From positions 310,001-374,000 of the forward strand of contig CAVWGE010000005.1 in assembly GCA_963754385.1 (NCBI GenBank): 64,000 nt of DNA, in the 5' to 3' direction. Below the pieces are notes generated by a model that saw only the letters and a list, made by a program, of their open reading frames with translations, ran no database searches and was not told the DNA's origin. The number at the start of each line of letters is the position of its first letter. The first letter of the stretch is position 1. Position numbers and translations under genes: made by a program. Source of the stretch: 9FT-COMBO-48-23 sp963754385. Lineage in GTDB: Bacteria > Chloroflexota > Dehalococcoidia > GIF9 > UBA5629. Shown in pieces: positions 48,488 through 56,995 of the stretch.

Positions 48488-50194
48488 TTATAGAATAAGG
48501 TTTAGCAGGCCGCCCACGATAAGCGCTGCCGCTATCATTATACCGGTAGCTTTGAGCATGTCTCTGACACCTAGCTCTCGAGCCAGTATCACGAAGGTAG
48601 CCACACAGGGGAAGGACATGGCCAGAAAGGTAGTGCTTATTACCAGTTGCTTGGCGGTTAAACCCAAAGGGGCGAGCATACCTACGGCTACGTCTTTACG
48701 CAGAAAGCCGATAGCTAGGGCAACAACCGTCTCCTTGGGCAGCCCCAGTAGCCCGGTCAAGACCGGAGCAGCTATGTTAGCTATGAAATCAAAAACCTTA
48801 AGCATGTAAAGGATGTTTACCACCAGTACGGCTCCGAGCACTATGGGCAGGGCTTCTTTGATAAAGCTGTAGACCCGCAGCCAGAGTTTCTCCCCAGTAA
48901 CTCGCCACGGTGGAAAGCGGTAGGGCGGAATCTCCATAATAAGTTCCGGGCTGAATCCCTTCACGGTATGATTAAGTATAAGCCCTACGATAACCCAGGA
49001 TATGAATAAGCTGCCATATACAATAGCTACGTACTGCATGCCTTGCTGTCCTACCAGTCCTATTATCATAGCTTGCAATGCTGCACAGGGGACAGCGATA
49101 GAGATTAGAGTAGCGGCAATGAACCGCTCCCTCCGGCTTTCCAGGATTCGGGTTGCCATAATTGCTGGTACATTACATCCGAAGCCGAGGATGGTAGGGA
49201 TTATGGCATAACCGTGTAATCCCAACCTGTGCAGTAATGTGTCCATCAATACCGCCAGGCGAGGCAGGTAGCCGACATCCTCCAATATTCCCAGCACGAA
49301 ATAGAAAGCAACTATGTACGGTATAACCACTCCGAACTCGATATAAAGTCCTGTGCTGAGCAAACCCATGGACTGAAGATAGTCAATCTCCCCATTGATA
49401 AGTCTGCCTACCAGGATGTCGTTCCAGAAACCTCCTGACCCCAAAACTAGACTCAATTTCATCAGCAACGGCGTCCACAGCCAGTTGAAGAGAGGGTCGG
49501 TCACATAATTGATAATGCCCTCGCCGGTAAAGCGGATGACAAAGAATGTGGCAGCCAGGACCAGCAGGGCGAAAACAGCCCCACCTGCCGGATGATTGTT
49601 GACATCTTCCAAAACATCGCGCCAGGTGTGGTGGCGGTGGCTCAGCGATTGCACCTGGCTCACGATATCGCCGATTTTTGCCCACTTTTCATCGCTGCTA
49701 GCATAGGTGGTTTGGGGGGTCGCTGCCTCTGGAAGACGTCTGACCAAGTCACGTATTCCCTGCCCGGTTACACCTACCGTGGGGACGACCGGGACACCCA
49801 GCAGCTCTTCTAGCTTGGCGACATCTATATTTATTCCCCGGTGGTGAGTATCATCCCACATATTAAGCGCGACTATTACCGGCACCGGCCTTTCCAGTAG
49901 TTGCAGGGTTAGATTTAGATTTCTCTCCAAATTGGTGGCATCAACGACATCGATAACTAATTCCCCCTCCTCCAGCATTTTGGCAGCTACTTCTTCTGCC
50001 TTACTGGTCGGTTCAAGAGTATAGGTACCGGGGACATCGATAATCTCAACCTGCTCCTCACTCAGTTTCAGATAGCCTTTGGTGAACCCTACGGTGGTGC
50101 CGGGATAATTTGAAGCGATAGTGCGCGTGCCGGTAAGTCGGGAAAAGAGCACACTCTTACCCACATTAGGGTTGCCCATGAGTAGAATCTTCAT
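48488..50194 (-). CDS. feoB: ferrous iron transporter FeoB
   Basis: A 568-residue GTP-driven Fe(II) importer. The N-terminal G domain has GNPNVGKSVLF (P loop), DVPGTYTLEP and NMWDD (the NxxD guanine motif). The membrane part has about eight helices, including the two Gate regions with GFGCNVPAIMATR and VNILYMLKVFDFI. It is shorter than most FeoB proteins (650-780), mainly because the region after the G domain and the C-terminus are compact. Nothing essential seems to be missing. Third gene of fur-feoA-feoB. Confidence 0.94.
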   Translation of the reverse strand: MKILLMGNPNVGKSVLFSRLTGTRTIASNYPGTTVGFTKGYLKLSEEQVEIIDVPGTYTLEPTSKAEEVAAKMLEEGELVIDVVDATNLERNLNLTLQLLERPVPVIVALNMWDDTHHRGINIDVAKLEELLGVPVVPTVGVTGQGIRDLVRRLPEAATPQTTYASSDEKWAKIGDIVSQVQSLSHRHHTWRDVLEDVNNHPAGGAVFALLVLAATFFVIRFTGEGIINYVTDPLFNWLWTPLLMKLSLVLGSGGFWNDILVGRLINGEIDYLQSMGLLSTGLYIEFGVVIPYIVAFYFVLGILEDVGYLPRLAVLMDTLLHRLGLHGYAIIPTILGFGCNVPAIMATRILESRRERFIAATLISIAVPCAALQAMIIGLVGQQGMQYVAIVYGSLFISWVIVGLILNHTVKGFSPELIMEIPPYRFPPWRVTGEKLWLRVYSFIKEALPIVLGAVLVVNILYMLKVFDFIANIAAPVLTGLLGLPKETVVALAIGFLRKDVAVGMLAPLGLTAKQLVISTTFLAMSFPCVATFVILARELGVRDMLKATGIMIAAALIVGGLLNLIL

Positions 50195-50212
50195 TGTTAC
50201 CTGCGGAGAGCT

Positions 50213-50464
50213 TTACGTGGATGTATTGATTTCGACCAATATCTTATTGGCCATGCCGAAACCGATGGCCGCCTGTGTCTGGTCCACCCTGAGAGTGACT
50301 GGCCCGCGGAAGAGCGCGGAGTTTATTTTAGTCGCCTTTTTCCCCGGTCTGATGCCTATGGCTTCGAGGCGCCGAATCAAGCCCCGACCGCCTAGAATTT
50401 GAATTACCGTGCCGGTCTGCCCGGCTTCCATCTGAGCTAAAGTTATTTGTATCTTCTGAGACAT
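50213..50464 (-). CDS. feoA: FeoA family protein
   Basis: An 83-residue SH3-like protein (LAQMEAGQTGTVIQILGGRGLIRRLEAIGIRPGK) that assists FeoB. It lies 18 bases upstream of feoB and 9 bases after fur. Confidence 0.92.
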   Translation of the reverse strand: MSQKIQITLAQMEAGQTGTVIQILGGRGLIRRLEAIGIRPGKKATKINSALFRGPVTLRVDQTQAAIGFGMANKILVEINTST

Positions 50465-50473
50465 GAACGTATG

Positions 50474-50938
50474 TTAACTCCTATCTGGTATTGTTTTACT
50501 TTCCTTGTTGCGGCATCTTGAGCACAAGCCTGTCATGCGGACTTCAACTCCGGTGATGTCGAAATCATACTGTTTGCCGATGTCCTTTCTAAGTTTCCGG
50601 CTCACAGGACAGGCAAATTCCACGACTTTGCCGCAATTTATACATAAAAGATGCTGATGTTCTGCCCCTGACTTAACCTCGTAATGATGGTGCTCCTCAT
50701 CGAAGTGATGCTCTTCTATCAGCCCCAGCTTCTTAAAAAGCTGCAAGTTTCTGTAGACTGTGGACAGACTAATACGAGGGTTCTTCTTTCGTGCCCGGCG
50801 ATACAGCTCATCGGCATCGACATGTCCGCTGCTCTGGCGGAGCAGCTCAAGCACCAGGGCACGCTGAGCTGTCACCCTCTGGCTCGAACGGTCCAGTATC
50901 TTGCGAGCACTACCCTTTTGTTTGATTACATTAACCAT
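50474..50938 (-). CDS. fur: Fur family transcriptional regulator
   Basis: A 154-residue metal-dependent repressor: winged helix (SSGHVDADELYRRARKKNP, ISLSTVYRNLQLFKKLG), the His-rich HHFDEEHHHYE, and zinc cysteines CINCGK and CSRCR. It is the first gene of the iron-uptake operon, with a palindromic box upstream at 50997-51011, so it is probably autoregulated and iron-responsive. A PerR or Zur role cannot be fully excluded from sequence, but the feo genes argue for Fur. Confidence 0.9.
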   Translation of the reverse strand: MVNVIKQKGSARKILDRSSQRVTAQRALVLELLRQSSGHVDADELYRRARKKNPRISLSTVYRNLQLFKKLGLIEEHHFDEEHHHYEVKSGAEHQHLLCINCGKVVEFACPVSRKLRKDIGKQYDFDITGVEVRMTGLCSRCRNKESKTIPDRS

Positions 50939-50996
50939 CTTTTAGCACCGAACTTGCTTCTATTCAGTATTTTTCTTTTATAGGCGGAAATGCTAA

Positions 50997-51011
50997 TGCA
51001 AATCATTTGCA
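50997..51011. promoter_or_regulatory. Fur-type operator, 7-1-7 palindrome
   Basis: TGCAAATCATTTGCA is a perfect inverted repeat with a single central base. It has the same 7-1-7 layout as known Fur-family boxes. It lies 59 bases ahead of the fur start in an AT-rich gap. Confidence 0.75.
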
Positions 51012-51274
51012 ATGATTATACATTATTTAAATGGCGGATGTCAAGCCGTCTGAATTAAACGATAAAGTGTGTAAATGAACTGGCCTGCCACAGCAGTTTG
51101 CATCGTGCCCGGACATTGACAGCTATCCACCTTCGTGCTACTCTGCTCTATAGAAGTACGCAGAGAATTGCTTTTTGCCAGTGGTGCTGAGCAAAGGGAA
51201 TAACTCTGCGATTCGATCTAATTGCTGAACTCAAATACTCCGATATTGATATACTTATCTCTAAATAACAAACC

Positions 51275-51946
51275 ATGGATGAGCGGAAGCACGATATGGA
51301 CTTAACAGTGGTCGAGGCATGCACTATTGGAGATGCCTGGTTTCAGTGTCTTGAAAAGGCTCTGGTTGAAGGAAGGACATATCGCATACAGCAAGGTAGT
51401 TTTGAGGGCACTCATCGGAAAGAAATACCTCTCGTCGCCATCATAATTAGTAATCCCGGGGTGAGACCATTGAGACCTGATGTACCCATGGGGGTGCCGG
51501 CGCCTACTACAGATGAGGTTATTGAAGAGTATATGTCATATTTGATGACTGCCACCAAACAGAAGAACGAAGAATACACTTACGGGGAGGACCTGGCTGA
51601 ACAAATCGATGAGGTAATCAAGCGCTATAAGCAGGGGGTTGATACCAATCAGATGTGTATGACGATTGGCAACCGCAATAGTATTTACCTGAAGGACCCT
51701 CCATGTCTAAGGGTATTGGACACTCGTGTTCAGGACGGCCGCCTTAATTTCGTTGTTTATTTTAGGAGCTGGGACCTGTGGGGTGGATTCCCTACAAACT
51801 TGGGTGGCTTGCAACTATTAAAAGAGTATATGGCTGAGCAGATTGGGGTGGATGACGGTTGTCTGATCGCCTTTAGTAAAGGGCTTCATTTGTATGAACA
51901 TTGCTGGGACCTGGCTAAGATGGTGTTGCGTATGCCATTGGAATGA
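51275..51946 (+). CDS. thymidylate synthase-like protein
   Basis: A 223-residue protein with a ThyA-like C-terminal half. DPPCLRVLDTRVQDGRLNF puts a cysteine (C144) where the catalytic PCH cysteine of thymidylate synthase lies, followed by FRSWDLWGGFPTNLGGLQLLKEYMAE and KGLHLYEH. These match the RSxDxxLGxPFN and HxY motifs. It is shorter than bacterial ThyA (264 and above) and closer to archaeal TS-like forms. It may make dTMP or act on another pyrimidine nucleotide. The ATG at 51275 is chosen; an ATG at 51296 is also possible. No co-directional partner. Confidence 0.72.
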   Translation: MDERKHDMDLTVVEACTIGDAWFQCLEKALVEGRTYRIQQGSFEGTHRKEIPLVAIIISNPGVRPLRPDVPMGVPAPTTDEVIEEYMSYLMTATKQKNEEYTYGEDLAEQIDEVIKRYKQGVDTNQMCMTIGNRNSIYLKDPPCLRVLDTRVQDGRLNFVVYFRSWDLWGGFPTNLGGLQLLKEYMAEQIGVDDGCLIAFSKGLHLYEHCWDLAKMVLRMPLE

Positions 51947-52015
51947 ACAACCAGACGGACTCTTCAATTCAGTAACATAGCCGCAAGCAAAAGCGTCCCA
52001 AAGTTTATTGCCAGC

Positions 52016-52492
52016 CTACCTCTCCTCCTTGTTGATCGTATTTAATAGTGAGAGTAGTTGCTCATCTGGTACGATGTCGCTCATGGAACCGCTATAGTGC
52101 TTGAAGTGAATAATGCCTTGTTTATCGATGACGAAAAGCGCTGGCATGCGTCCGAACTTTAGGGCATTGACTTCTTGATTGTACAGGTCGGCTATCTTGT
52201 GACCTGGGTCTGGTAGGCCGACGAACGGGATATGTTCTTTGTGCCAAAAGTCCTTGAGCGCCCGGGCATTGTCTGGAGCGACGACGATAACTTCAGTATT
52301 GTTCTTAACAAATTTCTGGTAGTCCTGACGCAACTGCGCCATATGATGGCGGCAGTGTGGTCAGCCGAGACCTCGATTAAAGACGAGGACAATGTGTTTC
52401 TTTCCCTTGTAATCGGAAAGACGTATTTTTTTGCCTTGAGTATCGGTTAGCAAAAAGTCCGGAGCAATGTCGGTTTCAAGTCCCTTGTACAT
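52016..52492 (-). CDS. AhpC/TSA-type peroxiredoxin, probable selenoprotein (in-frame TGA)
   Basis: A 158-residue thioredoxin-fold peroxidase read through a TGA at 52363-52361 (codon 44). The start at 52492 has GGAGGTGAC before it. The sequence around the TGA is VFNRGLG-U-PHCRHHMAQL. The TGA sits exactly where the peroxidatic cysteine is expected, and UxxC would be the redox pair with C47. Downstream the fold is intact (EVIVVAPDNARALKDFW, RMPALFVIDKQG). A 22-base imperfect hairpin starts 5 bases after the TGA (52334-52355), as expected for a bacterial SECIS, but its loop lacks the usual early G. Standard gene callers would start at codon 52 and miss the active site. Confidence 0.82.
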
Positions 52493-52600
52493 AGTCACCT
52501 CCCCAAACAGCAGTGCTCACAATGACTATTATAGCCCTTCTTAGCAATGCTGAATAGGTGGTCAGACCAATGGTGCGACTAAGTATCCGAACGGCTTTTT

Positions 52601-52638
52601 GAGACAGGATTCCAACCTGCAACCTGGTGATTAACTGC
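52601..52638 (-). pseudogene. 3' remnant of a tRNA gene (tRNA-Asn-like)
   Basis: On the minus strand AGTTAATCACC, AGG and then a T arm (GCAGG TTGGAAT CCTGT) read like the 3' half of a tRNA with a GTT-type anticodon loop. The T loop has G where tRNAs have C56, and no acceptor follows. It lies 6 bases after the stop of the methyltransferase gene, much like the tRNA-Val fragment at 22790. Confidence 0.4.
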
Positions 52639-52643
52639 CTAAC

Positions 52644-53201
52644 TTAGGAAGGTTTGGCAAGGATCATATAATGGTAGGGACCGATGTCCTTGATGCTTAA
52701 CACCTCGAAACCAGCTGCTTCTATAAGTTGGGCTGATTTTTCTTCACTGAATCTTCTTTGCAATGGTGGGCCCAGTTGCGTGCTTATTTTCTTCCAGTCC
52801 AAATTAATAAGGCGTCCGGCAGGATTGAGCATTTTCTTAGCATTCTTCAAAACCTTAGCCGGGTCATCAAAGTCGTGGAGAACTATTCCAAAGAATATAA
52901 TGTCAGCGCATGACTCACATAGCACCATGTCTTCGGCTTTGCCTACTGTCAGCTCTAGGTTATTCAAACCTTCTCTGCTGGCTAGCTCTCTCAGTTCGCT
53001 GATAGACCCGGCATTTGTGTCTATCCCGTAGACCTTTCCACTTTCACCAACTACTCTTGCCGCAGGCAGAGCAAAAAAGCCGCCTCCACAGCCGATGTCC
53101 ATAAATATGAGGCCAGCCTTTAAGCCGATGTTAGCCAAAATGACCTCCGGGTTCTGCCATTTTCTTCTTTCCGGGTCATTAGCATGTCTGCGATGGTTCA
53201 T
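52644..53201 (-). CDS. class I SAM-dependent methyltransferase
   Basis: A 185-residue protein: FMDIGCGGGFFALPAARVVGE (motif I), GIDTNAGSISELRE (motif II) and ADIIFFGIVLHDF (motif IV). The C-terminus reads GFEVLSIKDIGPYHYMILAKP. The N-terminal RRHANDPERRKWQNPEVIL is common in short UbiE-like proteins of anaerobes. Substrate unknown. Separated from the DUF169 gene upstream by 78 bases. Confidence 0.85.
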   Translation of the reverse strand: MNHRRHANDPERRKWQNPEVILANIGLKAGLIFMDIGCGGGFFALPAARVVGESGKVYGIDTNAGSISELRELASREGLNNLELTVGKAEDMVLCESCADIIFFGIVLHDFDDPAKVLKNAKKMLNPAGRLINLDWKKISTQLGPPLQRRFSEEKSAQLIEAAGFEVLSIKDIGPYHYMILAKPS

Positions 53202-53279
53202 GTATATATTCAGTTAACCTTCTGAGTCGATATTAGGCTATTTCGCGATTACTTACACCCTGTGCTTCATGTCCTAAAC

Positions 53280-54032
53280 TCACTTTTTTGCAAATTCCTG
53301 CTTCAGTGTTTCAGCTATTCTCTTAAATGTTTCGTTATGTTCGTCTCTCGTCTCTTTGAATTGTGGGATAACCCATTCCATACCCTGCAGATTTTCTACT
53401 ATACTGGGGAGCAAGTCCCAGGGGATGGATATAAGTATCAGACCTTCTGGTAATACCTTCCTCGTTTTCATGCCTGAACCAAGACCGGTGACGGTAAAAT
53501 TCAACTCTCCGCTCAAGTATGGATGAATAAATAGCCAAGCGCACCCCATCACTGGCGTTCCCTTACTGGACCACATTTTCCCGGTCGTATAGCTGCTTGC
53601 TCTCAGTAAAATTTCTGCTTGACTCGGGTTAGCAGTAACAACTAATACGTCTGGCTCGAACGACAGCTTGCCTAAGGGGGAAAAAGCGACATAGTTAACG
53701 ATCCCCTTCGTCATTCTCGGAATATATTGATAGATTCTTTTGTTGGCACGTGCCTCCTTAAAGATTCCTAACTCGGGTCCTACCAGCCCGCTCTCAAAAA
53801 TCGGGTCAGGCTCCACCATACCCAATAGTAGTGGTCCTACACACTCGAAATCCTCTTTTGTAGCGTAAAAGGGGCTTCTTTCTTGTGCTTCCCTAAGCAT
53901 CTCACATAGAGCTAAAACCTTATCCAGCCTCTTGATTCCATCCGGCTTTGTGGCTAAGAACTTAACTCCTACGGGCGGCCTCTCAAAATTGAATTTGTTA
54001 AATATGGATAAGTCTTGTTGGATTGAACTCAT
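53280..54032 (-). CDS. DUF169 protein
   Basis: A 250-residue protein with the DUF169 features PPVGVKFLATKPDGI, LCEMLREAQE, ECVGPLLLGMVEP and the central DVLVVTANPSQAEILLRA. Three cysteines are present. The function of the family is not known; it is frequent in anaerobic, acetyl-CoA-pathway organisms. It follows the molybdopterin oxidoreductase by 87 bases on the opposite side of a TATA-rich gap and may be its partner. AAAGGAGGTTG precedes the ATG. Confidence 0.88.
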   Translation of the reverse strand: MSSIQQDLSIFNKFNFERPPVGVKFLATKPDGIKRLDKVLALCEMLREAQERSPFYATKEDFECVGPLLLGMVEPDPIFESGLVGPELGIFKEARANKRIYQYIPRMTKGIVNYVAFSPLGKLSFEPDVLVVTANPSQAEILLRASSYTTGKMWSSKGTPVMGCAWLFIHPYLSGELNFTVTGLGSGMKTRKVLPEGLILISIPWDLLPSIVENLQGMEWVIPQFKETRDEHNETFKRIAETLKQEFAKK

Positions 54033-54119
54033 GTCAACCTCCTTTTTGGTTTAATAGTATAACATGCTATATAGCTATATAAATATGAGTGTTTCTTGTT
54101 AATATTCAATAGGTATCTC

Positions 54120-56177
54120 CTATACTCTGGTGACCTGGCAGCGAAATCTCCGGTTGGGTGTTGAGCAGGAAATAGGGTCACGGTCTTTATCGCTGGTCAG
54201 AATATTGACATTGGGTCCTTGGTCTCCAGGATTGCCCCAGCCGAAATCAATTATTACCACTCCAGGTGATACCTCATCGGTTACTTTTGCTTTGACCTTA
54301 ATCATTCCATTCGGCGACTGGACGGCCACAAGGTCACCATCCGTAATTTTACGGTTTTGAGCTTCCTTGGGATGTAGTCTTGCTAAAGGTTCCGGCTCTA
54401 ACCTTTGTAACGCGGGTATGTTGCGGAAGCGTGTATGGACATATACCCCTGGCCTTCGAGTCGTGCCTATTAATGGGTAATTATCTGATGAAGTAGTCTC
54501 ACCGGCAAGCGAGGCGTCCAAATCCTTGAATTCAGGCAATGGTGGGTAGCCATGGTCTTTTAGCTTTTGCGAATAAATCTCGACTTTACCTGAAGGAGTA
54601 TCGAAGCCATGTTTGAGGTATTTCCGGTACTCTAATGGCGGTGTGGCATAAATAATTGGTTGTTTCTTCAAGTCGTCCAGAGTAATCTTGCTAGCCTTAA
54701 GCCTGTGGTTGATCCACTCCTCGGCGTTAGTCCAGGGATAGGCTGTATTCAGCCCCATTCTTGTTGCCAGTTCGTATTCTATTTCGAATGCGGGACGAGA
54801 CTCACCTATTGGCTCTATGACCTTTGGTCTCAGCGCCACAAAGCCGCCCTCGACGCTGGCATAGCACTGAAAGCCATACTGCTCGAACTCAGAAGCTTCG
54901 GGCAAAATTATATCAGCCATTTCGGCAGTCGCTGACTTGAAAATATCACAGACGACCAGAAATTCGAGTTTCTCCAACGCCTGCTTGGTCTTGGTGCTGT
55001 CAGCGTTGATTAATGCCGGGTTTGCATGATAGACAATCATTGCCTTCGGAGTATATGGTTCTCCACTCAAAATAGCATCGACAAAACCTGGAAACGGTAC
55101 CCAGGGATACAGTGGGTATCTGTCGGCGCTCAAGCGCTTTATCTCCGGGGGGTGGCTGACAAGAGGAGACATAGGAGGTTTAGGTAGGAAGACGTTTCCC
55201 CCTTCTACGTCCATATTGCCAGTAATGGCGCAGAGGATGCCGATAGCCCGTATTGTTTGCACGACATTGGGATACTGGTCAAGACCGTTGCCTGCCAGGA
55301 TGATGGCAGGTTTCGTAGTCGCATATGTCGTGGCAACTTCGTGAATATCGCTTGCCCGCAGCTTGGTAATGCCTTGTGCCCATTCTGGTGTAAACCTCTC
55401 CACATGTGCAGCTAACTTTTCAAAGCCTATCGTCCATTGTGTCACAAACTCCTTGTCGTATAGCCCCTCTTTGATAATCACATTGAGCATAGACAGGGCT
55501 AAGGCATCGTCTCTACCCGGTTCAATGGCGAGCCACTTATCGGCGATATTAGCCAGGTTAGTGCGCCTGGGGTCAATAACGATGAGCTTAGCCCCACGGC
55601 GTTTGGCTTCAGTAATCAAACGGGTAAATCTGCCGTGTGCACCCCTATAGTCTCTGGAATCAGACGGATTGGAGCCCCATATCACCATCCACCTGGTATT
55701 TTTGTAATCCGGCCAAGCCATGCCCCCATAAACAGTACCGAAAGCAATGTCGCGTGGTATATGGCAGACATGCCCGGAACCAGTTAAATTCGTCGAACCA
55801 TAGGCAGCCATAAACTGGACAAAAGCATCCCACGCTGTCTGTGTTACCGGAGCGCCGTTGCACCGTATCAGGGTTTCGCCACCATATTTCTCTCTGATTT
55901 CCAGAAGTTTCGTTGCTGTTATGTCTAAAGCTTCCTGCCACGAGATTTGCTGGAAGCCGCTACTTGTCCTGCGCAGGGGATGCTTCAGGCGGTGAGGTGA
56001 ATGGACTACCTTTGGTGCTGCGGCGCCTTTTGGACATATATCACCCCTGTTGGCTGGGTGGTCGGGGTCGGCCTTTATACGCCGTAGTACACCGTTACTA
56101 ACATAAGCGATTAGGCCACAATTATTATGGCAAAAGCCGCAAACAGTCCGTATAGCCTTCTCGTTTGGGGATGCCAC
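54120..56177 (-). CDS. molybdopterin-dependent oxidoreductase
   Basis: A 685-residue enzyme of the DMSO reductase superfamily. The N-terminal 4Fe-4S site is CGFCHNNCGLI...GDICPKG. The pterin-binding domains include WGSNPSDSRDYRG, VIDPRRTNLA and GNGLDQYPN. The metal ligand is probably the cysteine in GSGHVCHIPRD (near 145). The C-terminal dinucleotide-binding domain starts at HTRFRNIPALQRL. There is no twin-arginine signal, so it acts in the cytoplasm. No Fe-S or membrane subunit lies beside it. The reaction is unknown; formate dehydrogenase and thiosulfate or polysulfide reductases are relatives. Confidence 0.9.
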   Translation of the reverse strand: MASPNEKAIRTVCGFCHNNCGLIAYVSNGVLRRIKADPDHPANRGDICPKGAAAPKVVHSPHRLKHPLRRTSSGFQQISWQEALDITATKLLEIREKYGGETLIRCNGAPVTQTAWDAFVQFMAAYGSTNLTGSGHVCHIPRDIAFGTVYGGMAWPDYKNTRWMVIWGSNPSDSRDYRGAHGRFTRLITEAKRRGAKLIVIDPRRTNLANIADKWLAIEPGRDDALALSMLNVIIKEGLYDKEFVTQWTIGFEKLAAHVERFTPEWAQGITKLRASDIHEVATTYATTKPAIILAGNGLDQYPNVVQTIRAIGILCAITGNMDVEGGNVFLPKPPMSPLVSHPPEIKRLSADRYPLYPWVPFPGFVDAILSGEPYTPKAMIVYHANPALINADSTKTKQALEKLEFLVVCDIFKSATAEMADIILPEASEFEQYGFQCYASVEGGFVALRPKVIEPIGESRPAFEIEYELATRMGLNTAYPWTNAEEWINHRLKASKITLDDLKKQPIIYATPPLEYRKYLKHGFDTPSGKVEIYSQKLKDHGYPPLPEFKDLDASLAGETTSSDNYPLIGTTRRPGVYVHTRFRNIPALQRLEPEPLARLHPKEAQNRKITDGDLVAVQSPNGMIKVKAKVTDEVSPGVVIIDFGWGNPGDQGPNVNILTSDKDRDPISCSTPNRRFRCQVTRV

Positions 56178-56383
56178 AACGTTCCTCGTTCTCAGACTTT
56201 CGAGATAAGCAATTTCCTAGCGACCTTCTGCTTTCCATACATTATGGTAGCTAAACCAGTCACTATTTGCAAAGTGGTATTCACAGTCCCTCGCTGGTGG
56301 TAGTATAGACATCAAAGATAGTATAATCTATGCATTCAGGTAAAGAATAGCGCGCCTGGAGTTTTTCTACATTTGAACAATCA

Positions 56384-56584
56384 TTGGACGGGATTGAGGT
56401 GTCTTCTAAGAGCAAGAAACTAAGGCCGAGCTGGCTGGACAGGGCTAAAATCCGTATCAAGAGGATGCTGGGTATGCACATCTTGCTCTGCGGTAGCTGT
56501 AAGTGGGACTGGCGGAGTGCCTGCCATAATGCGGAACGACCTAACGCCGTCTGGTGCCCCGATTATGAGAAAAGGGGCACGTGA
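56384..56584 (+). CDS. small Cys-rich protein, probable zinc site
   Basis: A short frame with CGSCKWDWRSAC and NAVWCPDYEKRG, giving C-x2-C-x7-C-x10-C near the C-terminus. The spacing suggests zinc or an Fe-S cluster. The start is unsure: TTG at 56384, or an ATG at 56468 that leaves 39 residues. No family name known. The gap before it (56178-56383) shows no gene. Confidence 0.45.
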   Translation: MDGIEVSSKSKKLRPSWLDRAKIRIKRMLGMHILLCGSCKWDWRSACHNAERPNAVWCPDYEKRGT

Positions 56585-56585
56585 C

Positions 56586-56903
56586 CTAACAGCAAGTCAT
56601 CTTGTACTTAGCCTTTCCACGCTCCCGGTACAAAATGAGCTTAATTTTCTGCCCTTTTAACAGATAGCCTTCGCTCTGCCTACGCAGTTCCCTGAAATCG
56701 GCTGACTCCAAAAAGTTCCAAATAAGCTCTATCTTTTCCTTGAATTCACTATCACCTTTGCCGGCCTGCAAATAACCGCTCACCAGATTATCATACTCTC
56801 TTCTGGCTACAGTTTCGATGCAGTGAGAAAGGTCCGGGACAAGCTCTATCTGGCCCATTTCTGTGTTTACGGTGATGATACTGCTTGCAAGATGGATATG
56901 CAA
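56586..56903 (-). CDS. hypothetical protein, 105 residues
   Basis: A charged, mostly helical protein (CIETVARREYDNLVSGYLQ, ELIWNFLESADFRELRRQSEGY) with a basic C-terminus (KLILYRERGKAKYKMTCC). A shorter start at 56859 (MGQIELVPDL) looks more natural. No family recognised. It is convergent with the small Cys-rich gene, 1 base apart. Confidence 0.5.
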   Translation of the reverse strand: MHIHLASSIITVNTEMGQIELVPDLSHCIETVARREYDNLVSGYLQAGKGDSEFKEKIELIWNFLESADFRELRRQSEGYLLKGQKIKLILYRERGKAKYKMTCC

Positions 56904-56995
56904 GATGGGTAACGGCTGCTAATTCTTTGACACTGCGAAAGCTCGATGCTATCATGGTATTGAATTGCCTGGTCGGATAATCGGCTGGGTTGCGT

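Noticed and set aside
48488..50194. FeoB read as a truncated or broken gene because of its 568 residues
   Set aside because: G-domain motifs and both gate regions are present and no frameshift is seen. A compact version is more likely.
52016..52342. A 108-residue protein starting at MAQLRQDY as the full gene
   Set aside because: This start lacks the N-terminal half of the peroxiredoxin fold. The upstream frame continues through a TGA at the catalytic site with a proper start and ribosome binding site.
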